A DNA stretch of 64,000 nucleotides from Synaphobranchus kaupii (taxonomy: Eukaryota > Chordata > Actinopteri > Anguilliformes > Synaphobranchidae), in the NCBI GenBank assembly GCA_029718625.1, contig CM056377.1:100955743-101019742 (forward strand). Reading direction: 5' to 3'. Below, in pieces: positions 60,501 to 64,000 of the stretch. The notes beneath the pieces were generated by a model. That model saw only the letters and a list, made by a program, of their open reading frames with translations. It searched no databases and was not told the DNA's origin. Positions within the stretch are counted from its first letter, which is position 1. Each line of letters starts with the position of its first letter. The position numbers and the translations under genes are program-made.

Positions 60501-63500
60501 ATGACAATTGTGTGCCATTTCTGCCATTCGATATTACACTGTTAACCTTGAGCTGAGAACAGCATTAACAGTCAAAGCTTCTTTAACAACAGTAGATTCT
60601 AGCCATGAATTCAAATTCAACCAAAGAGTTCTTTGTTTCCAATCTGCGGCAGGACAACTTCTGGAAACAAGCTGAACTACAGTAGTTACATCCATGAAGT
60701 GGTCTTGAGTTCTTCACTTGAGATCTTTCCAGTAGTGCCTTAAAACCCATATAAAAGCTACCTACATGAAATACAATCATACTAATAGCTATCCAATTAT
60801 CTTAAAAGATACCACACAAAGAAAGCTTTGGATCCAAAAGTTGAAGACACTCTGGAAGAGTTCTGAAGTGGCCTGAACGGGCAATTAACTTGTAGAGAGG
60901 GTGATACTTATTGAGATCTGTTTGGAACTGATGAATAAGGAGTGGGGGTGCATACTCAGGTGGGGGTGGATTTCATCTCTCTCACCTCTGGTTGGATCCC
61001 TCCATTGGTGGAGGATCCACATGATCAGTTGGGGGAAGGAGAGAAAGGTAAGGATTGGCTGAAGGCTTTAATGTAGTGAGGGGAGGGGGCGGGTTTCCCA
61101 AGAAAGCCATGGGTCGAGCAGATACCTGTGGTGGAAAAGAACGTTATTAGCATCCTGAAACCACACCAATGCCTCATCAAATCTTGTAGAAAGCAATAAT
61201 AATCGCAACTTAAAATCGAAGGATTTACTTCAGCCGGGAGAAAATCCACTCCAGTGATTTCATTACAACTAGTTTGTACATTTATTGCCATCTTACAGAT
61301 AAAAAAATTCATCTGTACAATAAAAAACTACTGAAGAGAGCAAAGACAGAAAAGAATAGTAGCCAGTGGAAAATTGACTGATGTACCACAGTGGGATACT
61401 TATACTGGCCAGCGTTGCCAGGCTCAACGTTCACAAGGGACTGCACATCTCCGTCCCGAGCATTGACGACCCGCAGGCAAAGCTCCACGTTGCCAACCTG
61501 GGGACACAAACACACAAGGTGACAAAGGGCAGTCATGGCACTCATTCTATTTCACAGGTACACTGCTGCCATTGTGGTCTCACCTGGGGGACCGAGTTCA
61601 GCTGCGCAGTGCTGAGGGAGGGCCGAACTGGGAGAGCGCGGATGGGAAGCCTCCAGTGGCCGCTCTGGACCTGATTGTGTTCATCAAAGAGATCCAGCTG
61701 GGTCCACCCCCGAGACACCAGGCGCTGGATCTCCTGGCCATAGGGGTCCAGACCCCCAGCAGCCTGCACCTCCACCACCAGAGTAAGGGAAGAAGAGGGC
61801 TGCATCCTGCGGGGAAGGCAGACCATGAGCCAGGGAGACCACATCCTGGAGCTTCACAATGGGGTGGTCTGCACAAGCTGTGTCACGAGCTACAGCAAGA
61901 CAATAATGGATTGCTCATTCATTATAAGTAGTATTCTAAATCGAAATGGTTGACAATTCCTCTAATGAATCTGTGGTGATTTTTCAAGGGTGCCTGAGTC
62001 ATTTAGTTTATTTATTTACTTTAAATTTAAGCACATGTATTATTCATGTTTATATTATGTATTGCATTTTCTCGTGCTTTATGTTAATTCCTTCAACCAT
62101 CATATGTTAATTTATGTTAGGGCAAGATCTCCATCTTGCTGTAAGTTCATTGAGAAAGCATTAAAATTAAAAAAATATTAAAATACTCGCTTGGGTAGAT
62201 GACTCTCACCCTCACACTAGGTCAGTGGCTATCATTTGGTGTGGATGCCACTACAGTAACAGAACTTACCTTCAGTATGTAATACCATGTCACTAATGAA
62301 GACGCTCACACATTTAAATCTTCAGCTTCATCTTCCTGAGAAATGTTGAGTGTGGATCTCTTACCAATGTAGTTATTGACATTCTTATCATAAAATCTTG
62401 CTGGACATAGAAGAAATGGGGAATTTGTCAGCATGTGGAACCCAAAAACCCAATTACCTTGGTACAGGCTGTTTGACAGACAGCATGGCATAGTTTCCTG
62501 TGGGCACAGCATTGGTATAGGGCAGGGCTCCTCCTGGTTGGCATGGCACAGGCGGCAGGTGGGTGGGGCGCCCAAGGTCGTGACCTCCAGCGTACAAACC
62601 CACCACCAGGCGCACCATTCGCAGGGTGGCATCCAGGCCCAGAACCAAGTCATAGAAGATCACAAATCCTGCCCTGCAGCAGCACACAGAATTACACATC
62701 ACTGCCCAGTGACTGAAAAATCTAAAGGAATTAATAGGGTGAAAGTATATGTGACCCGCTCTGCAATAATGAGTCGGATGTTGCATATTATGTTTACACG
62801 TACAGGGCGATTGAATGTTGTGGGGTTTTTGGGGCTGTGATTTTTTTTTCTGAAAAATGATAGTATTGATTTTGATTCCTAAAGTTGTTTTATTAAAGGA
62901 TTTAATGTGATGCGTAAAATTTGCGAGTTTTTGCCCCTCTTGCGATCGTTTTTATATTCACCCCCGAGTTACATTTTTGTATCAACCGAATGGAATGGAA
63001 ATGATTTCATCATTGACTTGACACGTACACGGAAACGTACATGTGCATGTACGTGCACATGACCGTATTCTCCGAAGCTCGTCTCGTTTTTTATTTCACT
63101 TTGAGCCATTTTTACAGTTTTTCCTGAGCAAAAGTTATCGGAGTGTTTGTTTTGAAAATCAATTGAAAATGGCTCAAATAATGAAACCTGGGTAAGGGAA
63201 GAGAGCAGCTAAAATATATTATCTCAAAAAATCATAAAAAATCAGCGCTCCAACATACACCAATTTGAAACTTATTTTATGCTCTTTCAAGCCATATGAA
63301 TAACTTGCTTTTTTGTTTTGGCCACATCAGACTCATTTTTGTAGAGCGGGTCACATATTTCCTCCCGACCAAGATAGAGGACAACTGCAGAAAAAACAAC
63401 CCATTCAAAACCAAGATGGATGTACATTTCGAATCCATATTCAACACCGGAGACTGGATTTATTGCTGTATTTAACCTGGTAACTGCCTAGAAATCGGCT

Positions 63501-64000
63501 ATATGAATGTGCCTGGTTACTAAACTCTTTACCTCCAACCGTAGGAAAGGAACTAGAACTCACCCTGGGTCATAAGGCGCGGGGCCCAGGGATTCCAGCG
63601 GGTCCAGCATAGACCTGCCTTGCTTGGCATTGTGAGGCCTATCCTGCTCCTGGAGGAGGAAAGGACACAGAAAAGAGCCAACATAATGTGGTGCCTCTCT
63701 CTCGTGGTGCCTGGAATATATCTAGCATATCATAGACCTAGTGGATATGCGGTAACCTGAGGTTTAAATTAGAGGGAGAGGGCCGGCGTACCAGGGTAGG
63801 CGGAGCAAGCATCTGACCCAGGGGAAGTATGGGTGGAGGGGGTGGGAAAGGGGGCGGAGGAGGTGGGGGCGGAGCCTGTCTGCGCTCTCGGGGGAGCTCC
63901 CTGGTCCTCTCCACCTCTCTGCGAAGATACTCTATCTCCGCCTGCACGGTGGCCATCTGATGGATTTGTTCCCTCTGGATTTGCTGTAGTTCAGCCCCAA
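51879..64000 (-). CDS. ccdc17: Coiled-coil domain-containing protein 17 (5' partial)
   Basis: Twenty-three minus-strand exons, in order: 63792->64000, 63564-63649, 62458-62673, 61584-61806, 61387-61497, 60986-61125, 59418-59568, 59184-59276, 58439-58652, 58021-58109, 57576-57716, 56270-56424, 55733-55853, 54566-54682, 54337-54434, 54024-54236, 53706-53889, 53440-53622, 52716-52970, 52569-52637, 52405-52488, 52029-52169, 51879-51941 (stop TGA). Phases agree throughout, giving at least 1,117 residues. The protein opens with a coiled coil ([20 protein letters not shown]) and a proline run, then [20 protein letters not shown], conserved in human CCDC17. Later beta-rich blocks include [52 protein letters not shown] and [12 protein letters not shown]. 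Function is unknown. The first exons lie beyond 64000. Acceptors at 58109, 54236 and 52970 are the least certain. Confidence 0.88.
55034..55342. mobile_element. MITE, family D, copy 2 (ccdc17 intron)
   Basis: Ends GGGTGCGTCCCAATACTCG and AATATTGGGAAGCAGCC. The interior is the reverse complement of the copy at 29678-29986 (TCGAAATGTTCAGGCAGTTT, TTGCATACTTCCGG). Confidence 0.8.
56783..56972. mobile_element. hAT-like MITE in ccdc17 intron
   Basis: The left side GTCCCCAACCCTGTTCTTGG ... CCATCCTGTAGGTTTTCAT is mirrored by ACCTACAGGACGGTAAATCT ... CCAGGAGCAGGGTATGGGGC. Non-coding. Confidence 0.6.
56983..57512 (+). mobile_element. Internally deleted Tc1/mariner copy
   Basis: Ends GGGTGACAAATTAAAGGAAA and TTTCCTTTAATTTGTCCCCC. 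Between them are broken transposase frames: a [16 protein letters not shown] catalytic block, a stop in the following [11 protein letters not shown] block, then [20 protein letters not shown]. The N-terminal DNA-binding region is absent. Inactive remnant inside ccdc17. Confidence 0.82.
58788..59160 (+). repeat. Interspersed repeat, family E, copy 2
   Basis: Shares ATAGTTCACTTTCTGGAGGT, GCAAGGAAATACACC and AGCAGCTTGTACTGCAATAT with 40370-40640. It lies in a ccdc17 intron and has no coding content. Confidence 0.55.
59569..60985 (-). other. Large ccdc17 intron, no feature recognised
   Basis: A 1.4 kb intron between exons 60986-61125 and 59418-59568. I see no mobile-element ends, conserved exon or RNA gene in it. 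Confidence 0.45.
62748..63357. mobile_element. MITE, family G (ccdc17 intron)
   Basis: Terminal inverted repeats of about 28 bases, TATGTGACCCGCTCTGCAAT on the left and TGTAGAGCGGGTCACATA on the right, enclose 610 bp of non-coding AT-rich DNA in the intron between 62458-62673 and 63564-63649. Confidence 0.85.

Overview
The window is vertebrate nuclear DNA, almost certainly from a teleost fish. Genes are split by short GT-AG introns, the encoded proteins align with human orthologues exon by exon, and the spaces between exons are full of fish-type repeats: Tc1/mariner elements (one with Sleeping Beauty-type ends), hAT-like miniature elements, tRNA-derived SINEs, an L2-like LINE tail and many hairpin MITEs. 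There are no operons, ribosome-binding sites or CRISPR arrays.

Layout. 1-6.2 kb is repeat-rich: an intact-looking Tc1 element (1086-2616), a second Tc1 fragment, and a SINE apparently split by a 1.7 kb insert carrying a THAP-domain ORF and a frameshifted P2X7-C-like ORF. 6.3-12.4 kb (+) holds aldh9a1 (exons 2 to last; first coding exon not found), whose ninth intron contains a hAT fragment interrupted by a deleted Tc1 element. 12.4-28.4 kb has no gene I can recognise, only repeats. 28.5-33.4 kb (-) is prdx1, complete, with a TATA box and an antioxidant-response-like site upstream. 35.3-41.8 kb (+) is akr1a1, complete coding sequence. 43.6-51.6 kb (+) is nasp, complete, with a 13-residue coding minisatellite. 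51.9-64 kb (-) is ccdc17, 23 exons in phase, 5' end beyond the window.

The block prdx1(-) / akr1a1(+) / nasp(+) / ccdc17(-) has the same order and orientation as human PRDX1-AKR1A1-NASP-CCDC17, so it is an old vertebrate linkage group. The genes are not one pathway. Prdx1 and Akr1a1 both protect against peroxides and reactive carbonyls and are divergently arranged, Aldh9a1 oxidises aminoaldehydes in carnitine synthesis, Nasp is a histone chaperone, and Ccdc17 is poorly characterised. nasp and ccdc17 converge with poly(A) signals only about 65 bases apart.

Exon boundaries were derived by hand from conserved protein sequence, GT/AG sites and phase bookkeeping; every internal junction reported keeps the reading frame. 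The most unusual structures are a 49-bp minisatellite that repeats the akr1a1 exon 8 splice-donor region about twelve times, a LINE-interrupted long foldback element with two relatives, the 13-residue nasp repeat, and nested mobile elements whose empty sites can be seen inside the window. I found no convincing new multi-gene system.
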